DNA of 62,603 bases, from positions 1 to 62,603 of the forward strand of contig FWWN02000644.1 of assembly GCA_900175165.2 (NCBI GenBank), given 5' to 3'. Source of the stretch: Rhizomucor pusillus. Lineage: Eukaryota; Mucoromycota; Mucoromycetes; Mucorales; Lichtheimiaceae. Positions 38,193 to 49,539 of the stretch are shown piece after piece. Each line of letters begins with the position of its first letter. Within the stretch, counting starts at the first letter, position 1. Both the position numbers and the translations under genes were made by a program. A model generated the notes under the pieces. That model was not told where the DNA came from, did no database searches, and was given only the letters and a program-made list of their open reading frames with translations.

Positions 38193-41100
38193 TTAAGCCA
38201 TCTCTGAGCTCATTTCGCTTTTTCGCCGCATCAAACGGTCGCGAGGAGTACTAATCCGCCACGAATGTTCTCCGTGTCTCAGGCCAGCACGCAATTCGCG
38301 AAGAACTTGCTGAAATCCATCCTGCTGCTGCGGTGATGAACACAAAGGAGTCGTTGGCGTAGTAGTGGACATCATAGATGCTCGGTCACTAGCGCTGCTA
38401 AGACTGCTTGAGGAGGTCGATCGTGACAAACTGGGCAGAGAGGATATCGACATTTGTGGTTTTCGTTTCTATTCATTTGATGTATGTGCATGAATTGGAT
38501 TCATCAGTCAGCAGCTTAACTTTACTGTTGGACTTTATTTGAATACCCTGGCCGATATTGCTTCCTGCTGCTGCTTTTGACGTCGCAGCGCACGCTCGCG
38601 ACTTTCTTCAATTTCAACTTGTGCCCTCTGAATAACAGACAGGTTATTAGCGTCGCTTTACAACATTCCGTTGCAAACCTGTACTTGCCGCAAAAGACGA
38701 TGAAAACGATTGGATGATAGAAAAGAACTCCTCAGACTTGATTGTGGCAGGGTCTTCACCGTAGTACACGATCAAATCTCGAAGCTTTTCCTCAATGTCC
38801 TTAGTCATCTTCTTCAAATTGTCAATGACGGGTTCCGCCTCTGCCAGGAATTCCTACAGTGTAAGATCTGAGCATCATTCTTGCTTGGGTAAAGTATAGC
38901 ATACAATATCCACACGTACCTCCATGGCTTCTGCAAAGCGATCAATTTGAGACATGGACATACGCCGTCGTCTGTGCATGTTCAACTCGTCTCTAACCTG
39001 GGTGATGCTCGCGCTCAGCGAATTTACAGTGGCAAACAATGTTTGTGGAGACACTGTGATTAAGATATAATTTCAGTTTCATGCTATATCTTAGCTCTAT
39101 CCGTGCATCATGCACAGCAACTTACATTTGGCTGCGGCCTCTAAGTGAGTCAAATCATCCCGGAAATCTACCACATCATTTCCAGATTTTGCCAAAAAGT
39201 GCACCAGATAGTGCAACAATGTTGGCATATTGTTGACTCCTTCTCCCTCTGCACGAGTATCTCTCATCTAAGACATTATTCGCAGAGTAAATATCTGGCA
39301 GCGTATGCTTTTTCGAATTGTCGTCATGGTATTTCGCTTCCTACCTTGAGCAAGGCATCTAATCTAAAACCATATGCGTTGCCTCGTATTGTTTGATCGT
39401 TCAGGTAATTACCGATTGCCAGGACAGTCTGCAGTTTTAATGTTAGCAATCCAAATCTTGACAATACAAACATGAATAAGTTTATAACTGACCTTTAGAA
39501 CTTTCTTGAAACGTACGCTTTCGCGTAGCTCGATTATCGCATCTTGCAAAATATCAAGTTGCTGGAATAAAAAAATATTAGACCGATTGAGAGATTTGTA
39601 ATGGAACGTTTACCGGTAGCAATTCACATAGCTCCTGTTTGAAACGTCGTCGGAATATCATGCAGCTAACACGATCAGCTAACCGGGGAATATACATTAT
39701 CTAATCGTCCGCAGAAGATATCAGAAAGGGAGCTGTATGCAAATGGCAAGCTTATATTTACCGCTCTAAAGTAACGTTCTGCGTTGCCGAGTAATTCGAC
39801 ATCGCCGTCGTACTCTTTGACTATTTCAATTTCTTCCTTGGTAGGGATGTACTGTCGGATTGCAATCAAGTTATCCACTGTCAAGCGGTTGTCATCGATA
39901 TTCCAAATGGCGTCACGGATCTCTGGATACGTTAGCTTTATGCGAGCCAACATGATAGCTAGAAAAGTGAGAGGCGAAATGGATCAGTTAGCATACAATA
40001 ATCTACGACTGATACTTAGGGATCCTCTTCCTTTCAGACATACCAATGTTATTGGCTCGGTTGAAATCCAGGAGGGTTACGGCACAAGGCTTTCTTGCTT
40101 TGCGTGCTGGAGTAAGCGTGACACCAGGTGCGTTCCCAGCAGGCTTCAGTTGGTTATTGACGGGTGATTTCTTAAAAAGACGCTCCAACTCGTCAGTGTC
40201 CAGTTGCACTTTGGATTTGGAAAGACTTTGCTGCTCCTCAGTCGACCAAGTATCATCGTCGTCTTCATCGGTTTCTTCGAAGCCACTGCTTAGCGGTGAA
40301 TCCAATGTAGTAAGATCTGTACTGAGTTCCTTCCAAACTGTATGTTGAATACGCTCTGGTGGCAACTTGGACCAAAAGAATTGCTGCAAGAAAATCCCTG
40401 ATCAGAATATAAAATTCACCGTAAAAAACAAGAACGAACAATGCTTACTTTCATTGTAATTGCCGGTGTCGGTTGCTGCCATTCGGATATAGACTTATGG
40501 TGGCCATGAAACGTAGCATAGGAGAAAGCACCATCTGTGGGCGAAGTAGGCGACTGCGCAGGTGAAGCGACATTGTTTTCATGCAAGGATTTTAATGTGG
40601 AAAAGCATAAATTAAGAGCTAGAGGATGCAGATATTTTGACATCCGCGCGCTCTTCCTCCTTGCATGATCCGGATTAGAAGTTCGCCGCACAGGGACGCA
40701 CGATGCGACCGAAGAAGGGATCGGCGGTGGTGGCGGTGGCGGAGGGGGAGGCGGTGGTGGTGCATCCTGGCTTCCTAACTGTGGGTTGCCCTCTACTTTA
40801 TGATTCATCGAGCCGGCAGATGCAGGGTTTTTTAGCGATTCAATTTCCTTGTCTCGCTCTTGAACCTCGGCTTGTGCTTTGGATACTTTGAGCATAAGCT
40901 CGTTCTTTTCACGACGAATCTTGGCCATGTTCTCCTCGTTTTGACGCAATGTATCCTTGAGCTCCTCTACCATATTGCGGAGACCCTCCATATCTTCGCT
41001 CGGTGCCTGAGCAATGTTTTCGGCATGTATGGTTCCATCGCTGTGAGCGTCAGGGAGTATTTTACCGACGATAGGTTGAATCTTTTGTAAAAACCTGTGC

Positions 41101-43915
41101 AAAGAATCGTGGAAATCGCCTATAAAACGAGAAGGATTGTCGACGTTCACGCATAAACGTCATGATCGATTGCATATGTGGTTGCTGGTCTCTTGCAGCT
41201 TACCTGTCTTTGCAGCTGGCTTTAAGCTGTTTGCAAAGAGGCTGGTAACTGTCCAGAAGTCAACCAGGTACCTGTTTGGAGCGATAATTTAAATCTTTTG
41301 TACAATGAACAGCTGCTATTGGTAGAGACAACATACCTCCTGTTCGCTTGATTCATTCTATCGCCTACAGCCAAGAAATTGCTGATACTATCAACGACCA
41401 AGTAATAAACTTCAGGATCGGATGCGAAGCAATCAAATGCTGATGCAACAATGTCGTGCGGCTGGCTAAACGTATGCAGTTCAGTTTAGTTATTGAATAA
41501 CTCGATGCTTCTGCTGCACCTAATACTTACATCTGCATTACAGTCTGCCGTTTTACTTTTTCAACTTCTCTGATCAACTCCATATCTGTCTTCTTGGCCT
41601 CCATATACATGTGCACTGCTTTTTGGACATTCTCGGGCACATTTTTGCATTCTTTCACATTCTGTCAAATTTTACCACGTCAGCGTTTTCGTCACCGAAA
41701 TTATTCCATCAAAAATTGCAAACCATCAGATGCTGATCCAGGCCGCGTCGTTCCAATTCAGTTTGCATCGACCGACGCGTGTCAATAGTTTCGGGTGTAT
41801 TCGCAATCGAATTAAATAAGTTGATAGCTGCAACTTGGCATTCCCAGAATACGGAAACATCGTCCGCTTGTAGGTCGTTGATTGCGACAGTGTTGGTCAG
41901 CAGATCTTGCAAGCGTTGCAGCGTGCGCTCAAATCGATACTGCTCGTCGCGTACTTCAGAGAATACAGAAAGCACAACTTGGTATCCCTGGATCGATAGC
42001 AGACATAAACTAGAAAATATTTGAAATATGTGGATGCATATTCTGAGCGAGAGTGCCAAGTTTTCGGATAGCGCGGATGCATCGTTTGCCACTGCCATCA
42101 ACGATGCCGCGGAGCCGGATCGGGTCATTGTAGCATTCGTCATTGTTGCCGTAGATACTGTGTGCGAAGGAGATACTCCAACAGGGCCTGGAGCCGCTAC
42201 AATTGCTTCGCCCTGACATGATAGACTAACCAGCAAGACAAGAACGAGGTGATGAAGGATGGACGGCTTCATCAACACTTGCTGGGAGCCAGGCTAGAAA
42301 GCAGAAAGGGAGGCAAAAGAGAGAGAGAGATAGGAGTCAGGAGAAAGAGAGAGGAAAGAAAAGAAGGGAAAAAAAGAACTTGTCAGCTTGATATCTTCAT
42401 AATTTTGCGCATAATTCACTGCTCCCGCGAGAGGAGGGGAAACGAGGCTGATGTACATCCATATATGATGTACTATGTAAGGGCAAAAGGACAATGATTT
42501 CTCCTCTATCCTTTCCCCCTTACATCCCCTTTTTCAAAACCATCTCGCACGAAAAGAATAAATAGAGCAAATATAACTCACCTTTGTGGCCAGAAGCGCT
42601 TGCAAACACTTGGTGGCTTCCAAGAGACATGCCTCGTCAATTTCTGTTAATCGGTATTGTCCATTACGCTGCTTCCTATGTAAAGCAGATCCAAAATGGT
42701 TAGTAAGTATGAAAGAACAGACTTGGCAATCTCTACAAGCTTACTTTTTTCTCCTGGACACGAGTCTTTCAAAGACACTTTCAAGAGCCAGCAAGCCGTC
42801 ATGCCTGCGAGACAGGAACTCTTCGACCCACGGGATATTGTTGGTATTGAACATATCTGTTAAGGAAGCTAAATGTCGGGTAACTGCATCGATAGGTGTG
42901 TTTCTGCAATGGAAAAAAATGCAATCAATTTTTCACCACTGTCGTCTTGGCAAGGGAATTATTCCACTTACTTGTTTCGCAAGCGTTCCACGTAATAATA
43001 AGGTCGATCGCGCATAATTGCACTTGACTCTTCTGTCTGCGCAGCAAGTGCAGCCAGGTGCGAGCCTTCTTTGCGGGTAAGGCTCTGTTGCACGCGATTT
43101 GTGCGGTGGGGCTGCGTGCTCGTGGAAGTCTCGAGCAGAAGCCAGGAAGACGACGAAGTCTCTTTGCCGTCCTGCTGCTTTGCTAGTGCGTCGAATTCCA
43201 TGATCATCGATCCAACCTTGGAAGCCCGGGCGTTTCTGTTGCTCAAATCTCTGTTGAACTTGTAGGTTGCAGCTCGTCGGTTTGGCGGTTGCTTTGTCGT
43301 TGTTGCTGCTGCTGCTGTGTTGAGGGCACGCCCGTGGCTAGATCGCTTGGTTGCAAGCTGTTTATTAGATAGTGAATTAGGCAATAAAGATGTAATGGAA
43401 GATGATTTTCTGAGATGCTGCTTTTGTTGCAGCAGGTATAACTTGTGATCGGCTGGTAGATCGCGTAGCTTATCTCTCTGTTCGTCTCTCATTTCGAGCT
43501 CGTCCAGCAGAGACTCAAAGGTTTTGTCCAGCTCCTGAGATGTACAATCGGCTTTGATGGTCTCCGGTATGGTGGGAATAGGTACGGGGTTCGTCGTGAT
43601 ATTAAGATGATTATTGCCACTGTGATTATTGTTGCTATTGTTGTTTCCACCCAACCATGTTGGCAGAAAGCTTTTTCCAAACCGAGAAGACGAAGGGCTT
43701 TTGCGGAGAGCCGGTCCTACGTTTTGTTGCTGCTGTTGATGATGCTGTTTAGCCTGCTCGAGTGTCGAAGACTTAGCATGCCGAAGTCTCTGCGAGTTTA
43801 TGCGTGTGCGAGCAGTTTGTTCACTGGATGACATCTGGAGTGTGGTATTCATAGGGCGAGGCGAAGGGTTCATAGCAGGTGCGCTATCGTTGTTGGTCCA
43901 TTTAGCTGCACCCAT
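38193..43915 (-). CDS. Diaphanous-related formin
   Basis: Nucleates and elongates unbranched actin filaments for polarised growth and septation; Rho-controlled. Many exons. N-terminal exon (43915-42968): low-complexity Asn/Gln sequence, then the start of the GTPase-binding domain (ELDKTFESLLDELEMRDEQR). The GBD/FH3 part continues through 42.9-41.2 kb (FERTLQRLQDLLTN; NLFNSIANTPETIDTRRSM). A coiled coil (MEGLRNMVEELKDTLRQNEE) precedes a 13-Pro FH1 stretch near 40750. FH2 runs from about 40390 (FFWSKLPPERIQHTVWKEL) through LTVDNLIAIRQYIPTKEE to EEFFSIIQSFSSSFA at about 38690-38735. The C-terminal exon carries a DAD-like element (GFQQVLRELRAG, then the basic RDRLMRRK), implying autoinhibition. 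Its FH1 is short compared with Bni1/SepA. One intron (38628-38688) starts with GC. Confidence 0.93.
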
Positions 43916-44434
43916 TGGAAGGATATTAAGTGAATGGAACGGGTATTATAAAGATATTATTATTTTAAGAGAATGGAAAGGGGCAAAGAGAAGAAGGAAA
44001 AACAAACTATCTCTGTCAAAGAGTGACTTGAAATGAGAGGAAAAAGATAAGAAAAGAAATAAAATAGAATAACACAGAAAGAAGGAAGGAAAGAGAGAGA
44101 AAAAAGAGGGAGAGAGAGAGAGAGAGGAAGGAAAGAGAGGGAAAAGGTTCCTGAAGGGGGAAGGAGTCGATGAGGATGAGGTGCTTTCTCCAAGTTCGTA
44201 CTGTTTGCTCTTTCTCAATTTTACAAAACCCCCTTGAGATTATATCTTTTTGGGTCAACCGCCCTCGCTGTCCATGTACATTTTGCGGTTGCCAAAAACT
44301 ACTCCTTTTTCACTGCGAAATTCCGAGTGTAGTCCAATCCTCTGTGTGCGACCACAGGCATGCAGAGATCCGTGCACCTGGGATATCATCCAAAATTTGG
44401 AGCGGGGACTTTTGAAAGCTTTATCTCGACCCTT
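43916..44434. other. Divergent region between formin and Rad9 genes
   Basis: Formin promoter and 5' flank of the Rad9-like gene. Contains a long purine-rich GA/GGAA tract. Confidence 0.55.
44080..44150. repeat. GA-rich purine tract
   Basis: Imperfect GA/GGAA repeat in the formin 5' flank; it produces overlapping spurious frames rich in Ser/Leu/Phe on the opposite strand. Confidence 0.8.
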
Positions 44435-45784
44435 ATGAGCTTGCAAGCCGAGATCGCAGCTAGCGATCCACTCAAAGGTGCACAGTTACTGTCGGCATGC
44501 CACTCTACAACCTCTGCTTACTTGGAATGAGACAGCATTTTCTAGCACTTTGGATGCTTTAGCCGGCTTTGGGGAGGAACTTCACATTGAGGCACGAAAA
44601 ACGCAGGTTAGACGAAATGCACGAGTTCTCGAGGAAAACGTAACAGAATGATCATTGCTCAAACGATCTTCAGTTTATAATGTCGGCTTTGAATATGTCC
44701 ATGACAGGTCAAGCCATCATTCGCGTCTCGCCTCGCTTCTTTGCGTCGTATTCGTTGCGGCGACCAGTCATAGAGACGCCGAGAGGTCGTATCAAGGCAG
44801 ACAGCCTTAAATGCAGAGTACTTCTCAAGGTCCGTAATAGGAATTGGCATTACAGACCTTCTGTTTCAATATATGTATCAGTAACGATGAAAGCAGACAT
44901 TACGGCAAATATTTCGAAAAAATCAAAACATAGCTAGCCCGCTCGAAAGATGCGAAATGAACCTAGTAGAGGGATCAAATACCGCAGAAAATCCGAGGCT
45001 ACATCTTAAGCTAATATGTCAAAATGGTATATAAGTTGACATGAAAATGTATCATATATTCTAACGATGTGATCAGGCGTAACGAAAACCCATTCACTCC
45101 TGTATGCTGATACGGTACCAGCACAGCAGTTATTCACCAAAGATACCCATCATCAGTTTACAGTGGAACCCGGACTGATCGCCGACTTTCTCCACCATTT
45201 TCACCCCAAAGTAGTCGACGTTGCACTCGAATGCACACCTTCATCTGTCAAAGTTCGGTCGTACTACAGCGAAACAAGCCGATTGGTGCATGCAGGCAAG
45301 CGCGATCCATAATATGCAGACAGGCAATATGGGTTGCTTATACCTTTTATAGATGAGAAAGTTATGCACACGGAATTCACTATTAATAGCTCAGCATTTC
45401 TAAGCTATGGTGTCAAAGGATCTGTACAAATAGCTTTCAATCTGAAGGAGTTTCGGGTGAGGAGAAAAGCGCATGGAACTGTATTGGAAAGACTCATCTT
45501 CAGACGGTTAAACTGTAGACGGTGCTCACGTACGCTGCAGAGTTACAAAGTCCACTGAAGGCATTTTTCGACGAACCAGGAAAGTATGTATCGTTTATTT
45601 CTGTTTTTACGAATGTGAATATATATCTGATGCCACTCTTTGCGAAAGACCGATTGTGTTCGCCGTACAGCAACCCGACGCTATACATGCAGACTTTGCA
45701 GTCATGACCCATCCTGACGATCCAGTGGAATCGCAATTATCAAACAATCTTAGTGGATATAGCTTTCGATCTGGGGTATCATAA
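44435..45784 (+). CDS. rad9: Rad9 subunit of the 9-1-1 DNA-damage checkpoint clamp
   Basis: PCNA-like clamp subunit that, with Rad1 and Hus1, signals DNA damage. No long frame marks it; I assembled eight short exons: 44435-44477, 44536-44606, 44674-44829, 44894-45026, 45077-45295, 45353-45456, 45519-45583, 45649-45784. They sum to 927 nt, 308 residues, with all phases matching. Conserved pieces follow Rad9 order: STLDALAGFGEELHIEA, then MSALNMSMTGQA, FFASYSL, LKCRVLL, LERCEMNL, LKLICQNGVTKTHSLLYAD, FTINSSAFLSYG, IAFNLKEFR, LTYAAELQSPLKAFFDEPGK and PIVFAV. The intron at 45296-45352 starts with GC. The protein stops shortly after the clamp fold, so the long phosphorylated tail of many Rad9 proteins is missing or very short. 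The 3' end lies 20 bp from the next minus-strand gene. Confidence 0.88.
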
Positions 45785-45804
45785 AATAGTTATATATTAT
45801 TCTA

Positions 45805-46578
45805 CTAGTCCGTTGCTTTCCATACAGCTACTGCAATGACGATAGCTAATATTAAAATGACGCTGAAACCAATGGACATGATCCGATTGAGATATTGCCA
45901 CCGTTCGGCCATTTTACCACCTCGCTCGCGTGATCGCCGTGGCCAAAATGCTCCAATCCACCACAGAGGCGGGCAGAGAAATCCAAATAAGAATATAACT
46001 GCACCGATGGACCAGAATCCATCCTGATCGTTGGGCGCAACCCACCACGGCGCCGGCGTCGTGTCGATTTCGGTCGGGTTGAACTGGTATCCTTTGGTGC
46101 CCTTGGCTGTAATGCCCTTGGCTTCTAAATCTTTAGCAAAATCGGCCCAGTGGGCTGTCAACGTCGCATCGTCCGTGATTGTCGTATTTCCATCTCTCAG
46201 CGTCGATCCTGAAACTTTGTTGTGTATTTGTTGCTGCTGTGATTGGCTCGGACCAGCTTCTGCAGAGGCTCTTCTGATTGATGCTTCTGAAAGTCTGTTG
46301 CGCAACACTGCGCTGTACGGCTCAAACTCGGTATCAATATATCGGTTAAACGACTGTTCTTCGTCGGCTGGCTGGATAACTACGGCGTTGGAAGGTAAAG
46401 GCGAGACGAGCGCGCCGTAAGGCTTGTCAAGATCGGGGGTGGTGGCTGTACTCGATCGAGGGAGCGGTGAAAAGGACGATGAACGGTCATTGGAAGATAA
46501 CGGTGTTGACGATTCTTGGTGTCTAAAGAGATTCTCTGTAACCCGCAGAGACCAGTCTGAAGGAGGTGGTGATTGCAT
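45805..46578 (-). CDS. Predicted membrane protein with two C-terminal transmembrane helices
   Basis: Single-exon frame of 257 residues. The first 180 or so residues are hydrophilic and Ser/Pro/Gln-rich, probably cytosolic and disordered. Two hydrophobic helices follow: FWSIGAVIFLFGFLCPPLWW and IMSIGFSVILILAIVIAVAV, separated by a basic loop (WPRRSRERGGKMAERWQYLN). The stop comes four residues after the second helix. This hairpin-like end resembles small fungal proteins of unknown function. No catalytic motif is seen. Composition and the clean TM pair support a real gene; function unknown. Confidence 0.8.
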   Translation of the reverse strand: MQSPPPSDWSLRVTENLFRHQESSTPLSSNDRSSSFSPLPRSSTATTPDLDKPYGALVSPLPSNAVVIQPADEEQSFNRYIDTEFEPYSAVLRNRLSEASIRRASAEAGPSQSQQQQIHNKVSGSTLRDGNTTITDDATLTAHWADFAKDLEAKGITAKGTKGYQFNPTEIDTTPAPWWVAPNDQDGFWSIGAVIFLFGFLCPPLWWIGAFWPRRSRERGGKMAERWQYLNRIMSIGFSVILILAIVIAVAVWKATD

Positions 46579-46808
46579 TAACTTCTAGCACTTTGGTATA
46601 TGAAGAGAAGAAAAAAAAAAGTGAAGTTGAGACTCGTTTGCCACCACGAGAGCTGGGTACTGCCTGTGCAACATCAATTCTTTATTGAATCTTCTGCTTC
46701 ATTTTTTCCCTCTCTTGGCGTCTCTGTGTGTCTCTCTCACTTTCTTGTAGTAATAGGGAATATTCCTTGTTCTCGCATTTACTCCAGATCTCTCCGTCTT
46801 TTTGTTCT

Positions 46809-47476
46809 TTACGATGCACTGCTGCATTTTCTAGTCTTGTTCTTACGATGGCTTCCTTTTGCCTTCTTTATAGAATCATTGTCTCCCAGCTCCGTATCCG
46901 GCGTGATCCGTAACTCTAAAGGTTTTGCAGGTCAGGGTCGCTTTGGTTCGTAAGCTCCTGATAATAACATACTAAACACATCCGGTTTATCCTCTTCCGC
47001 TACGCCTTGCACAACGTTGCGTTTAAGTAAAGTAGCAACTTGCTCTGCCATTTTAAGTTTCTAAAGTGTGATGAAATACAAATCAACGTTAGCAACATTA
47101 TTTCGAGCTGATAAAAAGTCCACTCTCGGCCGAACGAAAAGTACCTCTTCTAGAACGTCGACGTTCTGCTCGTCCTTGTATTGCATAAATCGTGCATGTG
47201 TTTCCTTTCTAGCAGCTAAAGCAGTTTAAGAATGGGTATAAATCAAATATATTTGCATTCTAGAGACTCAGTACCTTGAATAGCTCGGTAATCGCCTGCA
47301 CAGGAAATCAACAGAAACAGGTTAATGCCGGGATCGTGTTTTTACCTTTCTTACAAAAGGTACCTGGATTCCAGGTACCCGAACTTACCCCCAAATACCT
47401 CGCGTTGTGTCTTTAGAAGGTTGCGGTATGCGGAAAGCACTGCTTGCCGGGAAGGAGAAGGAGCAGCAGCAGACAT
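46809..47476 (-). CDS. MZM1: Mitochondrial LYR protein MZM1/LYRM7
   Basis: Matrix chaperone for the Rieske iron-sulphur protein in complex III assembly. Five exons (47389-47476, 47275-47295, 47145-47215, 46973-47060, 46809-46915) give 124 residues. The LYR-type motif reads AYRNLLKTQREVFGGD, followed by RAIQAARKETHARF, then VATLLKRNVVQGV and FKLRITPDTELGDNDSIKK, all family hallmarks. Exon 2 is only 21 nt. The MZM1 C-terminal Phe-Arg/Lys-Leu-Arg-Ile block sits across the last intron (donor GTATGT). A basic extension of about 18 residues follows the usual end. Confidence 0.92.
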
Positions 47477-49539
47477 TGCAAATGTGGTTTGTTAAAAATG
47501 AGGACCCAAGCGCCGGGTGAAGTTCCTGGCAGAACAAATGTTCTTTTGTTGCCAGCGGGAAAGTCCGGCCCGAATGACAAGTCACATCTTTCTGAGCATT
47601 CTCGCGTTACAAAAATCATACCCACCATGTATACGCAGGCATGGACACGTTTGCAAAATTCAGATGATCTTGGCTAGTTTAATCATGGTGGGGATATTCA
47701 AGGAAAATTGTAAAGGTACAGTAGCGAGATACAGTTCCATATTTTCAATGGCGCATACTAGCCATATACGCTTCAGTACGGACAGGATTGACTTCTATGT
47801 TATATGGAGAGGACCATATCTCACGCAGTAGCCCGCCATTTTCATTGCAAGTAATTTTCCCTGCCTGAGACGTGATAGTGTGATTGATTTCTTTGCGCTT
47901 AGAATGGTTGTAGTTCGGTCGACAGAGCAGAAAACGGATGGCGCACTTCGTTGGCCGATGGATATTTGTGGACTACCAAGCATTACCCGCATTAGATGCT
48001 GTTGGGTCGGATTATTCTCTGAAAATTACTATCCAATAGCAGCTAATGTGCGGCTTATATTTATTTTGTTTTTAGCTTCATGTCTCTTTGCGCGTACTTT
48101 AAAGTACGATAGATTGTTAATGTGCCTCGCGCATGTTGCTTTAGCCTTGGGCAGATGGATTATGTCCAATGAAAGACCTCAGGCTTGATCAACCAACACG
48201 ATGATATCGTCTCTCTTTTCGCTCCGGGTTGTTTCCTGTATGGTCTCATCATGGTTAGCTTCCGCTTACCTTTCCCTGTATGGGCTTAATGTGCACCTGC
48301 GGTAGGCAGGCTCTGCCTTCGTCTGTATGATCCTTGAATCACAATCCAGGTGATACATCGTCCTCCAGAGCTGATCCGTAGTCATCCGGGGCTCTGATCC
48401 CTTGTCCTCAAGCACGGCAAGTTCCAAATGCTTGCTCACGACTGTCGTAGTCAGGTCCCCTACAGAGGTTTTGTTAGTCACATTGCGCATTTCTTTACTA
48501 TTTACCAGGGTCTGTCCGGTCTTTTCCAGCGGCGATGTCAAGCCCCTAGCCCACAGCCCCTCACTCGGGTTGGGCCCGCGAGGCGCCAGAAGACTATCTG
48601 GCGTGGGAATATATAATGCTGGTTGTTGAAACACTGTCGCAAAAGGGATCCACCAGCGGCCAGATTGTGCAGCGTCCACCACTGAGAAAAGATGGAAGAA
48701 AACCCTGGCCAACAGCGCGTCAACAGGAGAAAAGCTCCGCCCAACGCGAAAAATCAGCGTCTGGGGAAGTGCGTCATGACTCTGGAAAACGGATACTGTC
48801 ATATTAAGTGGCTGGTCTTCTATTACGCTACAGACTTTTCTCCATGCTTGCGCTGTCATTTCAAATGAATGCTACGAAAGACAAACATATCAAGTCGTGC
48901 AATCCGAAATGTGGTAAACATTTACTGCGGGCATCCCAAAAAACGGTTGGTCTCCTTGGAGCGGTGGCTGCTCGAGGTACTGCTCAAGGTACTAGAGTTC
49001 ACAAGGCTCCTCCCATCAGTTACTTCGACCACTTAGTAAAACATTGTCTTTTCCTGCAAATGCACGCTGCTCTGATCTATGCAACATTTGTTTGAGGCAT
49101 CTGCGGGTGCCACTTGTAACACCAAAAATGAAAACTCTACTCTCCATATGGGGCGCAATAATATAACCGAGCAATCCATGATGAGTGGTATTTTATCACA
49201 AGGGATGAGATATGTTCAACACTTCACTAGTAAGGTCAAAAATTTTCTAGGGTACAGATTATTATGGCAGGCATCCTCGTCACATGTTCGTGAGGTATGC
49301 CATTCTTGTACTACTCGAAAGGTATGGTTCGAAGCACGGCATGCGTCCACTACCCTTCTTGCTCTTCCTTAAACATGCCTCTACTCAGAGAATCACGTAT
49401 TATATCTGTAGACCACAAGTCATCTAATAAGTCATCTAATCAGATACCGAAAAGGAGCGCTTCCTCGAGAGCACATTGCCTCATATTACTCTTCCACCCT
49501 TGTCCAAAATTGGAACACGACGGCCCTCATAGAAAATCT
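47477..49539. other. Accessory-looking stretch with unassigned frames
   Basis: No known gene recognised in 2 kb. A plus-strand frame at 47880-48188 (about 102 codons) has a hydrophobic segment (ANVRLIFILFLASCLFA). A minus-strand frame is open for 197 codons at 48266-48859 and looks neither clearly coding nor random. The stretch borders a decayed gene and a decayed transposon, so it may be old mobile-element or lineage-specific debris. That is inference. Confidence 0.4.
48266..48859 (-). CDS. Unrecognised 197-residue open frame
   Basis: Begins MTAQAWRKVCSVIEDQPLN and ends CTLSPYRER. It has a few hydrophobic stretches, no signal peptide and no family motif that I recognise. It overlaps shorter plus-strand frames. 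Its neighbourhood is transposon debris, which makes a decayed or lineage-specific element as likely as a working gene. Confidence 0.25.
   Translation of the reverse strand: MTAQAWRKVCSVIEDQPLNMTVSVFQSHDALPQTLIFRVGRSFSPVDALLARVFFHLFSVVDAAQSGRWWIPFATVFQQPALYIPTPDSLLAPRGPNPSEGLWARGLTSPLEKTGQTLVNSKEMRNVTNKTSVGDLTTTVVSKHLELAVLEDKGSEPRMTTDQLWRTMYHLDCDSRIIQTKAEPAYRRCTLSPYRER

Noticed and set aside
46600..46953. 117-codon plus-strand frame
   Set aside because: Overlaps the last exon and intron of MZM1 on the other strand; Ser/Leu/Phe-rich and without motifs.
47880..48188. 102-codon frame with a hydrophobic segment
   Set aside because: Single hydrophobic patch and no recognisable family; not enough to call a gene in a debris-rich stretch.
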